This document shows, one piece after another, positions 29,412-38,962 of a stretch of 64,000 bases of DNA. The notes beneath the pieces are model-generated. The model had not been told where the DNA came from and did no database searches. It saw only the letters and a list, made by a program, of their open reading frames with translations. How positions within the stretch are numbered: position 1 is the first letter of the stretch; every line of letters begins with the position of its first letter. This DNA comes from Aurantiochytrium sp. KH105 (Eukaryota; Sar; Bigyra; Thraustochytrida; Thraustochytriidae): positions 683,126-747,125 of the forward strand of contig BGKB01000009.1 of NCBI GenBank assembly GCA_003116975.1. Direction: 5' to 3'. The position numbers and the translations under genes are program-made.

Positions 29412-30890
29412 ATGGCTGAGCAGCGTCAGTGCGACAATTTCATCGGTGGAGTCTTCGTGGCACCCGCTGGCGGCGAGTATATGGATGTAACGAGCCCGGC
29501 TGATGGCAGTGTCTGTGCCAAAGTGGCTGTGAGCGGCACCGCCGACGTGGACGCTGCTGTGACGGCGGCGAAGAAGGCCCTCCCGCAATGGAAGGGACTC
29601 ACGATCAAGAGCCGCGCAGCATGCATGTTCAAGCTGCACCACCTCGTGCAGGAGCACGCGCTTGAGCTCGCAACCCTGTGCACACTTGAAAATGGCAAGA
29701 CGATTGCAGAATCGTTGGCCGAGGTGGCCAAGGGTAACGAAACAATTGAGTGGGCGTGCTCGCTGCCACAGCTTGCGCAAGGCAATATTTTGCAGGTCTC
29801 GCGTGGCGTCATGTGCCACGATGAGAACGAGCCGCTCGGTGTGGTGGGCTGCATCGTACCATTCAACTTTCCCTTCATGGTACCGTGCTGGACGACGCCC
29901 ATCGCTCTGACCATGGGCAATGCCGTGGTACTCAAAACCTCGGAAAAGGCGCCAATGGCAATGACGCGTTTCGCAGAGCTCGTTAAAGAGGCGGGTGTCC
30001 CGGATGGCGTCTTCTCGATCGTGCATGGTACCGTTGATGCTGTCAACGCCGTCTGCGACCACGAGGGCATTTGCGCCGTGAGCTTTGTGGGCTCCAGCCG
30101 CGTTGCGCGCATCGTACACCAGCGGTGTAGTGCGCTCGGGAAACGCGTCCTAGCGCTGGGCGGCGCAAAAAACCATTTGGTTGCCCTGCCAGACTGCGAT
30201 GTGGCCATGACGGCCGCGGACATTGTATCCTCCTTTTGCGGCTGCGCCGGTCAACGCTGCATGGCGGCATCCGTTCTTCTTACAGTCACGGCGCAGCCCG
30301 GTCTCCTTGACGAGGTTGTGGCCAAGGCCTCGGAGCTCACGGCCGGCCAGGGTGCCGGGAACCTGGGCCCTGTCATTGACGAGGCTTCCCAGAAGCGCAT
30401 CCTTTCGTACATTGAGGAAGCCGAGGCGGGCGGCGCCAAGATTCTCCTTGATGGCCGTTCCTGGCAGTCTGCGCAGCCCAAGGGGACATGGCTTGGTCCT
30501 ACGGTGATTCTGCACACGAAGAAGACGGACCGCGCTCTTCAGGACGAGATTTTTGGCCCCGTGCTTTCGGTGCTCGAGGTCCCAGATCGCGAGACGGCAA
30601 TCGCCATTGAGAATGCCCACCCGGCTGGTAACGCCGCCTCTGTGTACACTAATTCGGGCGCTGCTGCTGACTGGTTTTCGCACCATTTTCGAGCCTCGCA
30701 AATCGGCGTCAACGTGGGTGTCGCTGTGCCTCGAGAGCCCTTTTCCTTTGGAGGCATGTACGGCACCATTTCCAAGTTTGGTGAACACGACATCACCGGG
30801 ACCGGCGCGATGAACTTTTTCTCGCAAAAGCGCAAGATCACCACCAAGTGGGCCAAGTTTGACATGGGCGATGCTGCTCAGTTCAAGTGA
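29412..30890 (+). CDS. ALDH6A1: Methylmalonate-semialdehyde dehydrogenase (acylating)
   Basis: This CoA-dependent aldehyde dehydrogenase converts methylmalonate or malonate semialdehyde to propionyl- or acetyl-CoA in valine and pyrimidine catabolism. The 492 residues cover the whole family fold: NFIGG at the start, GVVGCIVPFNFPFMVPCW, GNAVVLKTSEKAP, VSFVGSS, and the catalytic GCAGQRCMAAS with Cys283. Near the end are EIFGPVLSV and PFSFGGMYG, the latter where most ALDHs have SFGG. The family is usually mitochondrial, but the ATG at 29412 gives only about ten residues before the fold and no obvious targeting peptide. Either the enzyme is extramitochondrial here or a 5' exon or alternative start is missing. 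Confidence 0.93.
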   Translation: MAEQRQCDNFIGGVFVAPAGGEYMDVTSPADGSVCAKVAVSGTADVDAAVTAAKKALPQWKGLTIKSRAACMFKLHHLVQEHALELATLCTLENGKTIAESLAEVAKGNETIEWACSLPQLAQGNILQVSRGVMCHDENEPLGVVGCIVPFNFPFMVPCWTTPIALTMGNAVVLKTSEKAPMAMTRFAELVKEAGVPDGVFSIVHGTVDAVNAVCDHEGICAVSFVGSSRVARIVHQRCSALGKRVLALGGAKNHLVALPDCDVAMTAADIVSSFCGCAGQRCMAASVLLTVTAQPGLLDEVVAKASELTAGQGAGNLGPVIDEASQKRILSYIEEAEAGGAKILLDGRSWQSAQPKGTWLGPTVILHTKKTDRALQDEIFGPVLSVLEVPDRETAIAIENAHPAGNAASVYTNSGAAADWFSHHFRASQIGVNVGVAVPREPFSFGGMYGTISKFGEHDITGTGAMNFFSQKRKITTKWAKFDMGDAAQFK

Positions 30891-31312
30891 TTGTCAGCGC
30901 TGTCTCATTCTCTTTACATCTTGCTTGACACCCCTTGAGGGGCTGAAGCAGCCGTCTCGCAGGCGAGGCTCCGCGTGGCGTCAACATTCCGTTTCTTCTT
31001 TCTCTCTACATCCTTTTTTACGTTATAAAATGATAGAGTTGCTATGGTAGTCAGAGAAGATCGTTTCGCTAAAGTCAGCGTGCCCTCTGTTTGGTCGGCG
31101 TCTCGCGATTGTTTTCAGAAGAACACAAACGTTCTTGTATTGTACACATAGGTTCATTACCCAAACTTTCTATTTGGCACGAGGATCACGATGCCAGTGA
31201 TGGTTCGGCCATTTCGGATTGTCACAGACGGGGCATTCTACGTACTAATCATCAGAAGAAAAGAAATTGTCCTGCAAGGGCTCATGAGCACAACAAAGGA
31301 TCATCGTAGATC
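30891..31312. other. Convergent 3' flanks
   Basis: About 420 bp between two stop codons, A/T-richer than the genes, with no recognisable gene. It contains a short GC-rich hairpin-forming stretch near 30925-30985 that could lie in the dehydrogenase 3'UTR. Confidence 0.55.
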
Positions 31313-31628
31313 TTACTCAAGTCCTCCCTCCCGCCTGTCGCGCATAGGACGAGGGCGTTTTGCTCGATGGTGCTGGTGAGTTTCTTCGTGAACGAGTTGT
31401 TCGCTCTCCTGTCCCCGTTGCGTGACGATGTGGCGGCTCTGTGGTGATGCAACAACCCTCGCATCGCCTGCGTCTGCGAGACCGGGTTCTTGAGAACGAG
31501 GCACTGTCGAGCCCGGATCAACACCGCCTCGCATGTCAATGTTGTTGCTCGATGCCCACGCTGCGCTGGCGGAGCTTACCCCAGGTCCGGACTGAACAGC
31601 GTCATAGGATCCCTGTTGTTGCTGCTGT

Positions 31629-31659
<31 letters not shown>

Positions 31660-32914
31660 TGCGCGAGGCACCACCCGCTGGTAGCTGCCGTTTTCGCGCC
31701 TTGTAAGCATACTGGCGCTTCCACTTTTCTGCCATGAGTTCCTTGAGTTGCAATTCCTCATCTTCGATCTGCTTTGCAAAGTGATCAAACTCAGTTCGGC
31801 TCTCCAAGGACCTGAACTTTTCAAATGCAAAGGTGAGGACAGTGTTGAGAAACCGGGCTTCTGGGCCAAAAGTGTCAACGCCCATGGCCTCGCGAAATGC
31901 TCTGCTTTTGAGAATGTTCCGGTTCTTGACGGATAGCTTCAGCTTGGTGCGCCCCTGCACTAGCGGACTTGGTCGCGTCTCCACATCGTCGCCTCCGCTG
32001 CCGCCCACATCGCCGGGCGCGTGTTGGCCAATATCAGGCCCACTTGCGTCTGTCACCTTGTGTCCATTTCCTAGTGTTGCGTTCGCTCCCGTAGCTGTCT
32101 CCATTTGCACAGGGCCTTCTGAGACTACAAGAGGCGGCCCGCCAGGGTCCTCGGCGTGATTCATCGACACTTGCTCCTCTGAGGTTTGCTGGGACCGTCG
32201 CGAGAGATGTCGGTCGACTTGACTATCGTCATGGCTTTCGTGATCAAGGTGGTGACTCGTCACCCCGCGATGTTCGTGAGGATCGAGAGGTTCTGTATGC
32301 GATGGGTGAAGATGATCATGATCATGATCATGATCATGACCATGATCATGATCATGAGAGTGGTCAAGGTGGAGCTGGTGCTGATGCTGGTGTTGGTGTT
32401 GATCATGCACGCTGTGATGGTGGTGGTGATGATGGTGGTCTTCCTCTTGTTCTTGTTCTTGCTCTTGTTGTTGTGGTGGTGGTCGTTGTGGTTCTTGGCG
32501 CTGTTGCTGCCGCCGCCGCCGCCGCTGCTGTTGCTGCTGCTGCTGCCCATGTTGTTGCCGCTGCTGATGATCGTGCTCCAATTGCTCCTGCGACTGGTCA
32601 GTATGCGTGGTGATAAGCGAGGTTCCGAGCTCGACCGCCCGTGCGTGGGCCTCGTCATGGTCGGCGTGCATTTGATGCGAGGTAAGTTCTTCCTCCTCGT
32701 GCTGGACACTGTCGTGAACCTCTTCGTCCTCATCTTGTGGGATGCCTGGACTCTCTGGAGCTTGATCAGGATTTCCGTCCTCGCGTTCGTGCATGTCCTG
32801 TGCCCTCGCGTCATCTTCAGGCTTGTGACCGAGATCAAGGTCTTCGTGCGACGTCCCGCGCTCGAGGTCCCCACCGATGGACGTTGGGCTCGCGTACGCC
32901 ACGTCTGTCTGCAT
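31313..32914 (-). CDS. Gln/His/Asp-rich protein with a C-terminal coiled-coil segment, function unknown
   Basis: The 533-residue product is acidic and Glu/Asp/His-rich at the start. It then has a Gln/Arg-rich stretch, an eight-His run, and an (Asp-His)n segment encoded by alternating GAT/CAT codons (about 32300-32420). A more ordinary segment follows (about residues 325-455): TKLKLSVKNRNILKSRAFRE, FGPEARFLNTVLTFAFEKF and a charged helix to KRQYAYKARKRQLP, then a poly-Gln run. That segment suggests one helical or coiled-coil domain inside a disordered protein. His-Asp runs could bind metal ions, but no family is recognised. The first ATG is at 32912-32914; the frame is open about 65 codons further upstream without another ATG. 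Confidence 0.6.
32300..32420. repeat. GATCAT/CACCAT-type repeat encoding His-Asp and His-Gln runs
   Basis: Triplet and hexanucleotide repeats inside the CDS, read on the minus strand, give alternating His-Asp followed by His-Gln. TGATGG/TGTTGG units continue to about 32470. The frame is maintained throughout. Confidence 0.85.
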
Positions 32915-33261
32915 GTTGAACCCAGACGCGCAAGCCTCGGTGACCCGCCGTCTTGTCGCTCGTGCCCTCGCTTCGCGCCGCCCGACCCCGCGCCCGCCGC
33001 TGGCGTTTGATGGCCGTCGACTCTGCGTGCGTGTAATCTGAAGTTTGTCTGGTCGCAAGTCAAGTCGCACGGATCGTTTTATTTTACAATCGTCGCAATC
33101 GTCAGACACCTACACACACACATACGCCTATGAGCACAAGCTTTCTTTCGTGGTTCGCGAACAACACTTGTGAGCCTGGGATCGATGAAAGGCGAAAATC
33201 TTTCTTTTCATGCCATAGGCCTACTTGTAATGGCTAAGCATGAAGTTTTGATACGTACGTG
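32915..33261. other. Spacer between two co-oriented minus-strand genes
   Basis: About 350 bp. It must hold the 5' region of the Gln/His-rich gene and the 3' flank of the IQ-motif gene. A short CA-rich run lies at about 33110-33125. No other feature seen. Confidence 0.5.
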
Positions 33262-36066
33262 TCAGTGGCCTCGTGGGGAGTCCTCAAGTTGCAGGGCTGC
33301 GAGCGAATATCTGAGAAACGCAAGCTGAATGACGCGCGCGGCCGCATTTCGCTTAAAGTCGTCATTGTCTGTGGGGTCAAACTCCAAAACGTCGGTCGAA
33401 GGCAGTGTCGAACGAGATTTGCGCGACACACCTCGTGACTTCGCGTCGCCAATGTTCTTGTTGTTGTCCTTGTCGTCGTGGTCGTCGTCTTTTTGTAAGC
33501 TGTGCTTGGCACTTTGCTTGCGATCTTGCATCAATTCGTTTTCGAAATCGGCCTCCTCTTGTGCGTCGTCATCGTCATCGAACTCAAAATCTTCATCGTC
33601 ATACGAGGACGCATCGTCCGCGGACGTAGTCGACGCCGAAGGGCTGTCTGACCTTTCGGAAATCCAAGATGCCGTTGACGAAGAAGTAAATTGGCGATGA
33701 GCGTGGGCATAACGTTGTTGCCGAACGGGACTTGTACCTTCTTCAATGAGCCGCTCAAAAAGCGCACCACCAGAGCTAAGGCTTCGTGACGAGGAAAGCA
33801 GACTCTGCGAGGACCTCGACGAGGCCACGGACCCATTGGTGGCGGGATCAACGTCGTGATCTGTCTGAGGTGCTGCATGACGAGGCTGGCCCAGTCTGCA
33901 AGACAATGGAGAAGGCTGCGCGACGCGCTCCTGCTGGTTCTTGGCGTCATGCTGGATATCCCTGTGATTCTGTCGCTCCCATTGCTCTTCTTTTTGACTT
34001 TGTTGCTCATTGTCAATTTCTTGTACGTGCTGCTGCTGTTGCTGCTGCTCCATCTTCCAAGCAAGCGCACGTGCAAGAGGATCATTTCGACCTCGAAGCT
34101 GGTCAATTGGCGGAAGCGACACGTCTTGCGCACTGCTAAGAATATCCAGCACTTCATTTGCGTCACGGGCTTTCGCAGCGCGCTCGCGCGGATTGATTTT
34201 GTGTGGGAGCTTTTTCGAAAGAGAGCGACGCGGCGCCGATTTGGCCTTTGTATGGCGACGCGCCCCCGCGTGATTGCCATTCGGGCCAAGGGGAAGCACT
34301 GACACCGACACGACAGCTCCGGCACCCGCGTGCTTGCGAGCGATGCGTTTACGCAAGGTCTCGGCCTTCTTGCGCATGTCTTCCTTGCGCTCTTCTTCTT
34401 CACGTAAATGTTGTTCCTCGAGCCGTTTCTGCTCCTCTTTTTCTTTGCGCTTTTGCTGAGCGACGCGCTTGAGGCGAGATTGACGCTGTCGCTCATGCTC
34501 GGCAGCCAGCTGGAGTCGGCGCTCTTGCTTTTCCTGTTGCTTGATTGCATCAAGCGCCTTGCGCTGACGTGCTTCGGCTTGCTCAGCGCGTGCGCGACGC
34601 GCGGCTTGCTTGCGAATTTTTTCGAGTCGTGCTTGGTCACGCTGTTTAAAGGAAGCCATGCGCTTCTTCGCAGCAGCCCGGATCTCGCGCTGCTCGCGCT
34701 CGTTTTCTTCAATAAGAGCCTGCAGGCGCTTGCGCGTCTCCTTGCTAGCCTCGGCGAGACTCGCCTCCGAGGCTGCTGTGGGGGCGCTCTTAACCAACGT
34801 CGGCGCTGTGGGTTCACACCCCTGTTGTCGTTGGAGGGACGCCCTGCGCGCGGAGACTACTTGGGCGCGATGGGCGACGCTGGTCTGTCGAGCGGCGTCA
34901 ATAGTGGGCGCAGCGGACTCCATGGCTACGTCCTTTGTCTGTGTGGAAATGGCTGCGTCTTTTTCGGGTTGCAAGATCGAGGCAGCAACTCCAGCAGATG
35001 CAGCAGCGGCGCGCTCCTCCTGCACGCGGGCCTCGAGAAGAGCCTCGCGTTCTTTTTCCTTTTTGCGCAAGGCTTTGCGCAGAGCCATCTGTCGCTCCTT
35101 TTCAATTCGAAGCATCGAAGCACGACGCTGCTGCGCGATGCGCTCTTGCTCAGCAGCCTTGAGTTTTTCTGCCCTTGCGCGAGCCTTGCGGCGTTCGCGG
35201 CGTTGCTCGGCGACAAGGCCCCCGAAGTCACTCTTTTTCCGTCGCCACGGAAGCAGAATGATGCCGTCCTGGTCCGCCTGCTGTTTGCGGAGCTCGGCGC
35301 GCCATCGCTTGCTCGCAATATCCTCGATCTCCATGCAGGCTTGTTCGCGCTTTTGGTTTTCGAGAGTGCGGGTCAGCGCATCTTCGAAAGCCATGAGATC
35401 CCGCTCACGCGCCTCGGCACTTCGCCGATTGCGATAAATGAGCATCGCAGATGCGCGCTCGCGTGCTTGGAAACTACGAAAGGCGCACTGAAGGCAGATG
35501 GCGCATACGCGGTGCCTTTCGGCGCGCGCGAGGCGTCTGTCCGTGTAGCCGCGCCAGATGGCCTGCGCGGAGAGTGCAGCCTTCTCACGACGAGAGTGTC
35601 GTAACGCGGCCTCTTTTCGTGCCAAGAAACCTCGAACGATGCGCTGTGCGTGAACTGCGCAGCGTGTGTGAAGGACAAGAACGCGAAGTTGTAATTCTCG
35701 CTTGCTGAGCCAGATTCTCGCTGCGCGCTGCATTACGAGGATTGAGTCTAGCGTGAGAAGCGCAACACATGAGCGCTTCCAGTCGCGCCAGGTGCGCCAG
35801 GTTTGTTGTACCATTGTCGCTGCGTCTCTGCGCATTTCCATTTCCATTTGACGCTTTTGTCTGTCGAGTTGGCGCAATTTCATTTTCAGGGCGAGCGCAC
35901 TTGCCTCGCGCTCCTCGCGGTCTTTTTCGCGCACGCGACGTTCTGCCTCTTCGAGTCGTTGCTCCTCGAGCGCTGCGCGCTTGCGCTCCAGCGTCTTGCG
36001 TCGTGTTGCAGCCTCGAGCGAGGTATCCTTGTACATGCCAAAGACATGGTTCTTGGCGAGGCTCAT
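33262..36066 (-). CDS. IQ-motif, coiled-coil protein
   Basis: The 934-residue protein begins MSLAKNHVFGMYKDTS and then has a long charged helix. Five IQ-like calmodulin-binding motifs follow at about residues 85-230: MVQQTWRTWRDWKR, VMQRAARIWLSKRE, HAQRIVRGFLARKE, SAQAIWRGYTDRRLAR and CLQCAFRSFQARER. Residues 280-620 are Lys/Glu/Arg/Gln-rich and predicted coiled coil. The C-terminal third is disordered, with an acidic EDFEFDDDDDAQEE patch and a last short helix (AARVIQLAFLRYSLA) that resembles one further IQ motif. Similar proteins are found at cilia, centrosomes and the cytoskeleton, but no orthologue is named. ATG 36066 was preferred over an open upstream extension that has no ATG. Confidence 0.8.
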   Translation of the reverse strand: MSLAKNHVFGMYKDTSLEAATRRKTLERKRAALEEQRLEEAERRVREKDREEREASALALKMKLRQLDRQKRQMEMEMRRDAATMVQQTWRTWRDWKRSCVALLTLDSILVMQRAARIWLSKRELQLRVLVLHTRCAVHAQRIVRGFLARKEAALRHSRREKAALSAQAIWRGYTDRRLARAERHRVCAICLQCAFRSFQARERASAMLIYRNRRSAEARERDLMAFEDALTRTLENQKREQACMEIEDIASKRWRAELRKQQADQDGIILLPWRRKKSDFGGLVAEQRRERRKARARAEKLKAAEQERIAQQRRASMLRIEKERQMALRKALRKKEKEREALLEARVQEERAAAASAGVAASILQPEKDAAISTQTKDVAMESAAPTIDAARQTSVAHRAQVVSARRASLQRQQGCEPTAPTLVKSAPTAASEASLAEASKETRKRLQALIEENEREQREIRAAAKKRMASFKQRDQARLEKIRKQAARRARAEQAEARQRKALDAIKQQEKQERRLQLAAEHERQRQSRLKRVAQQKRKEKEEQKRLEEQHLREEEERKEDMRKKAETLRKRIARKHAGAGAVVSVSVLPLGPNGNHAGARRHTKAKSAPRRSLSKKLPHKINPRERAAKARDANEVLDILSSAQDVSLPPIDQLRGRNDPLARALAWKMEQQQQQQHVQEIDNEQQSQKEEQWERQNHRDIQHDAKNQQERVAQPSPLSCRLGQPRHAAPQTDHDVDPATNGSVASSRSSQSLLSSSRSLSSGGALFERLIEEGTSPVRQQRYAHAHRQFTSSSTASWISERSDSPSASTTSADDASSYDDEDFEFDDDDDAQEEADFENELMQDRKQSAKHSLQKDDDHDDKDNNKNIGDAKSRGVSRKSRSTLPSTDVLEFDPTDNDDFKRNAAARVIQLAFLRYSLAALQLEDSPRGH

Positions 36067-36831
36067 GTTGGGCCTAGGCCAGAGAGCGCGCGTGTGGACG
36101 CTTGTATGCGCACGCGCGCGCACGCGAGCGAGAGGAAAGAGTTGACTCTGCGGCAGTCCAGACGTGGCCACCCGCGCCACGTCCAGTCCGCGCTGAGCTG
36201 GCAAGCACGAGAACTGCGCGCAGAGGACCAAGAAGTAATCCGAGGCCTCCTCGGCCCGGCCATACCAGAGGACTGCTCACAATGTCGTAGTAGTCGTGAC
36301 TCTAGGCTAGCCTCTGGTAGGCCAACCTAGGCCAGGTTATGATAAGGAGAAGGGAGACCCAACGGATATAAAGAGGGCTATTTAGAGGTCTAACGTCTTT
36401 GGTCGAGTGACTGAGGTGGATGTCGTGACAATGACGGCGGAGGACACTTACCACCTCGACAAACGGGTGTTGAGGACTACGGGCCGATGAAACACAAATC
36501 GTCGACACTTTTTGTCAGAACGCTGATGCGCGGAAAGTAGTTCAAGGAGAGACAAAACCTTTTTGACCTTGTTGAGCGGGTCTTCTTCACTTGAGCTCTC
36601 GCGGACTTTTCTTGGCTCCCGCTCTTCTCTCGTCCCCTTTTGACCAGAAAGTCTGGCCTGCGGTCTTTCGTGAATAAGATCGCCCGATACGGCAATACCA
36701 AGTTCGCTGCTGACCGCCTGTTTTCTTGAAAAGTGAAAGAGGGGAAGAGTACAACGAAAACGAGGAAAGTGAAAAGAAAAAGATTGCTATATGTGCAGAG
36801 AGCAGGCAGGCGTTCTTGAAGATAGAGTCAA
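36067..36831. other. Spacer between RPN8 (3' side) and IQ-motif gene (5' side)
   Basis: About 765 bp, no supportable gene. A GATATAAAGAGG sequence at about 36364 is TATA-like but read on the plus strand, opposite to the flanking genes, so I give it little weight. Confidence 0.5.
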
Positions 36832-37752
36832 TCAGGCCTTGGAGGCAGAGGTGGCCTTGTCTGCGTGTTCCTTTGCGGTTTGTGATGACTTTTTGTTCTC
36901 GTAGTCCTTGTACTTTAGTTTGTTGTTGAGAAGGTTGTGCAGCGCAATGATGGAGCGAATGAGCGCCGACAGGTAAACGACAAGATGCATGTCGTTGATC
37001 TTGACAAAGTAGGACTTGACGAGCGCCTCAATGTTAAGGTTGGGCAGCAGGTTGAAAATGTCCTGCATGTTGTAGACAACCTGGTTGTTGACGGGAAGGT
37101 CGCCCTTGACAACGGCGTCCATGTAGGCGTGCATCTCCTCGAGGCGAGACTTGAGCCCACGCAGGCCCTCCATCTTGTGCGCAACGCGTGAGGCAAGCGT
37201 GCTGACGGTGGGGTCGTTGATGTCGCGCAAGAGGTGCTCGACACCAACCTCCTCGGCCTCATACGCCTCAATGAGCGAGTCAATGTGCTTAAAGGTGCGC
37301 ACCGTCTCCTTTTTGTCATTTACCTCCTCCATGGAGTAGTACGCCTGCGTGGGCACGCCCTGGACCTCTGGTCGGATGTCGACAATAACCAGGACCGGGT
37401 TCGAGCAATAGCGGCGAAAGAGGACGTCGAGCTGAAGATCGTTTTGGCGGATCTTCGGGCCGGTCGAGTAAAAGCCCACGATGCGCTCCGAGGCGTTGAC
37501 CTTGCGGAACATAGCAAACATGTTTTCGAGAAAGCTGTGGTCCAGGTACCAGATGGTGGGGTCCTTCATGTCCTCCTCGAAGGGCACGGCGAAGGAGTTC
37601 GAGATGTCAACGCGTCCCTTGTGCGTGGACCCGAGGAGAACACCCACGACGCGCTTCTTGGTGTCGCGTGCGACACGGTTGTAGTGGTCCACCACGCTCA
37701 GAAGAACGAGCGGGTGCACCACGGCGCACTCGGGCTCCAGTGGCGTCGGCAT
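36832..37752 (-). CDS. RPN8: 26S proteasome regulatory subunit RPN8 (PSMD7)
   Basis: This non-catalytic MPN-domain subunit of the proteasome lid pairs with the deubiquitinase RPN11. The 306 residues match PSMD7 along their length: VVHPLVLLSVVDHYNR, RVVGVLLGS, NSFAVPFEED, WYLDHSFLENMF, and ERIVGFYSTGPKIRQNDLQL. The last reads as a degenerate JAMM motif without the metal-binding His residues, as expected for RPN8. LVIVDIRPEV and the C-terminal helices (VSTLASRVAHKMEGLRGL, NLNIEALVKSYFVKIND) follow. The C-terminus is Lys-rich. The ATG at 37750-37752 starts MPTPLEPE, aligning with the family start; a longer frame begins with TTG and is rejected. Divergent from the sulfotransferase-like gene. Confidence 0.96.
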   Translation of the reverse strand: MPTPLEPECAVVHPLVLLSVVDHYNRVARDTKKRVVGVLLGSTHKGRVDISNSFAVPFEEDMKDPTIWYLDHSFLENMFAMFRKVNASERIVGFYSTGPKIRQNDLQLDVLFRRYCSNPVLVIVDIRPEVQGVPTQAYYSMEEVNDKKETVRTFKHIDSLIEAYEAEEVGVEHLLRDINDPTVSTLASRVAHKMEGLRGLKSRLEEMHAYMDAVVKGDLPVNNQVVYNMQDIFNLLPNLNIEALVKSYFVKINDMHLVVYLSALIRSIIALHNLLNNKLKYKDYENKKSSQTAKEHADKATSASKA

Positions 37753-38962
37753 GGTGCCTGGGTTGCTGGCTGCGCGCTTCGCGGCGTCTGGCGTGTCGAT
37801 GTCCAAAGCAACGGGCGCAACACGCGATCGGAGCTTGGCTCCGGCGTGCCCAGCGCGCTAGACGCGAGCGAGGCCGAGCGGCTCGACCCGCTCTCTTCCT
37901 TGACGTGTCTGGCCGCGGACGATCCGTACCGCGTCGTGCGTCGAGGCGTACGAAGGGTCGCGCGACAAGCGAAGCTGCCTTGCGGCAAGCGGGAAGCGAG
38001 CGAGCTGCCTTGCGAAGCTTCGCCTCAAAGAGGTCTATTCGCGCCTCGTTGGGCCACTTTATAGGAAGAAAAAAAATAATCTGGACTTTGCCGATTCACG
38101 AGGCCGTCCTTACCAGCGGCCGTTTTTATTGAGCGCCGCGAAAGACCTTGCATGTATTGCATACGGATGGTGGTGGTGAAGAAGCACGGCAATTGACGAG
38201 TTAACATCGTTGAATGGGTTCACTTTACCTTCAATCGTCATGATACTCGCCTCTCCGTCACTCAGTTACCGTGCAGAAAGGGACTCAGCCGAATGTCAAG
38301 TTCAACTATGTGGCGCCAAGAGGGAAAGGGATCCTCAAACAAAGAAAGTAAAGCGATTCTTCCAGTATACAAAGTCCTTTGCGCCGCCTCGAAAGGAGTT
38401 TATACTTCATTTCAGATTTTAAGAAGTAAATGAGAACACGACGATTTTTGAGCTTTTAAATCAACAACAAGAGCAGAACTAGCCTAGTCGCCTGGACGAA
38501 TGAAGATTGAGACCGAGAGTCAAAGAGGGAGCGAGCTTACGTGTTGCGCTACCAAAACTCGGCAACCCCCCAAAAAGGACCGTTTCGAGACGGTTCAAGA
38601 ACGGTTTATCAACCGATCGTCGTGTCTCCGTTTGCATCATCGCCGCATACACTTCTTTCTTCTTTTGCACACGCGAACGGCGACGGAAAACGCAGCGTAG
38701 TCGACCATACCGCGCGCGCGAAAAGGTTCATCGTTGGCACCCCTCGCGGCACTTGGCGAACCTTTCACAGAGGTACCTCGAACGAAAGTAGTGCATGCGT
38801 GCGTGCGAGCGTGCAAGCGCAAGTGCAAGTGCAAGTGTTCTTCGGCCGCAAGGACAACGTAGCACTACCTTGTCGGTTCGCCAACAGAGAACACAGCGGT
38901 GGCGCTACCTTCGGCTACAGTGTCTCGCCTCGCTCTTCGCATCGTCATCAAAACACCGCAAA
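37753..38962. promoter_or_regulatory. Divergent region between RPN8 and the sulfotransferase-like gene
   Basis: About 1.2 kb. The part next to RPN8 (37753-38060) is GC-rich; the centre (38100-38480) is A/T-richer with no gene. The plus frame before 38963 is open from an ATG at 38795 and passes through a GCGAGTGCAAGTGCAA-type repeat. Confidence 0.45.

Noticed and set aside
29219-29419. Upstream ORF overlapping the dehydrogenase start
   Set aside because: The frame opens with GTG, not ATG, so it is not a convincing uORF.
34408-35604. 398-codon plus-strand open frame
   Set aside because: Shadow of the Glu/Lys/Arg-rich coiled coil of the IQ-motif gene (complementary Leu/Ser/Ala composition).
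37753-37806. Longer RPN8 N-terminus
   Set aside because: Begins with TTG, and the family-length product starts at the ATG at 37752.
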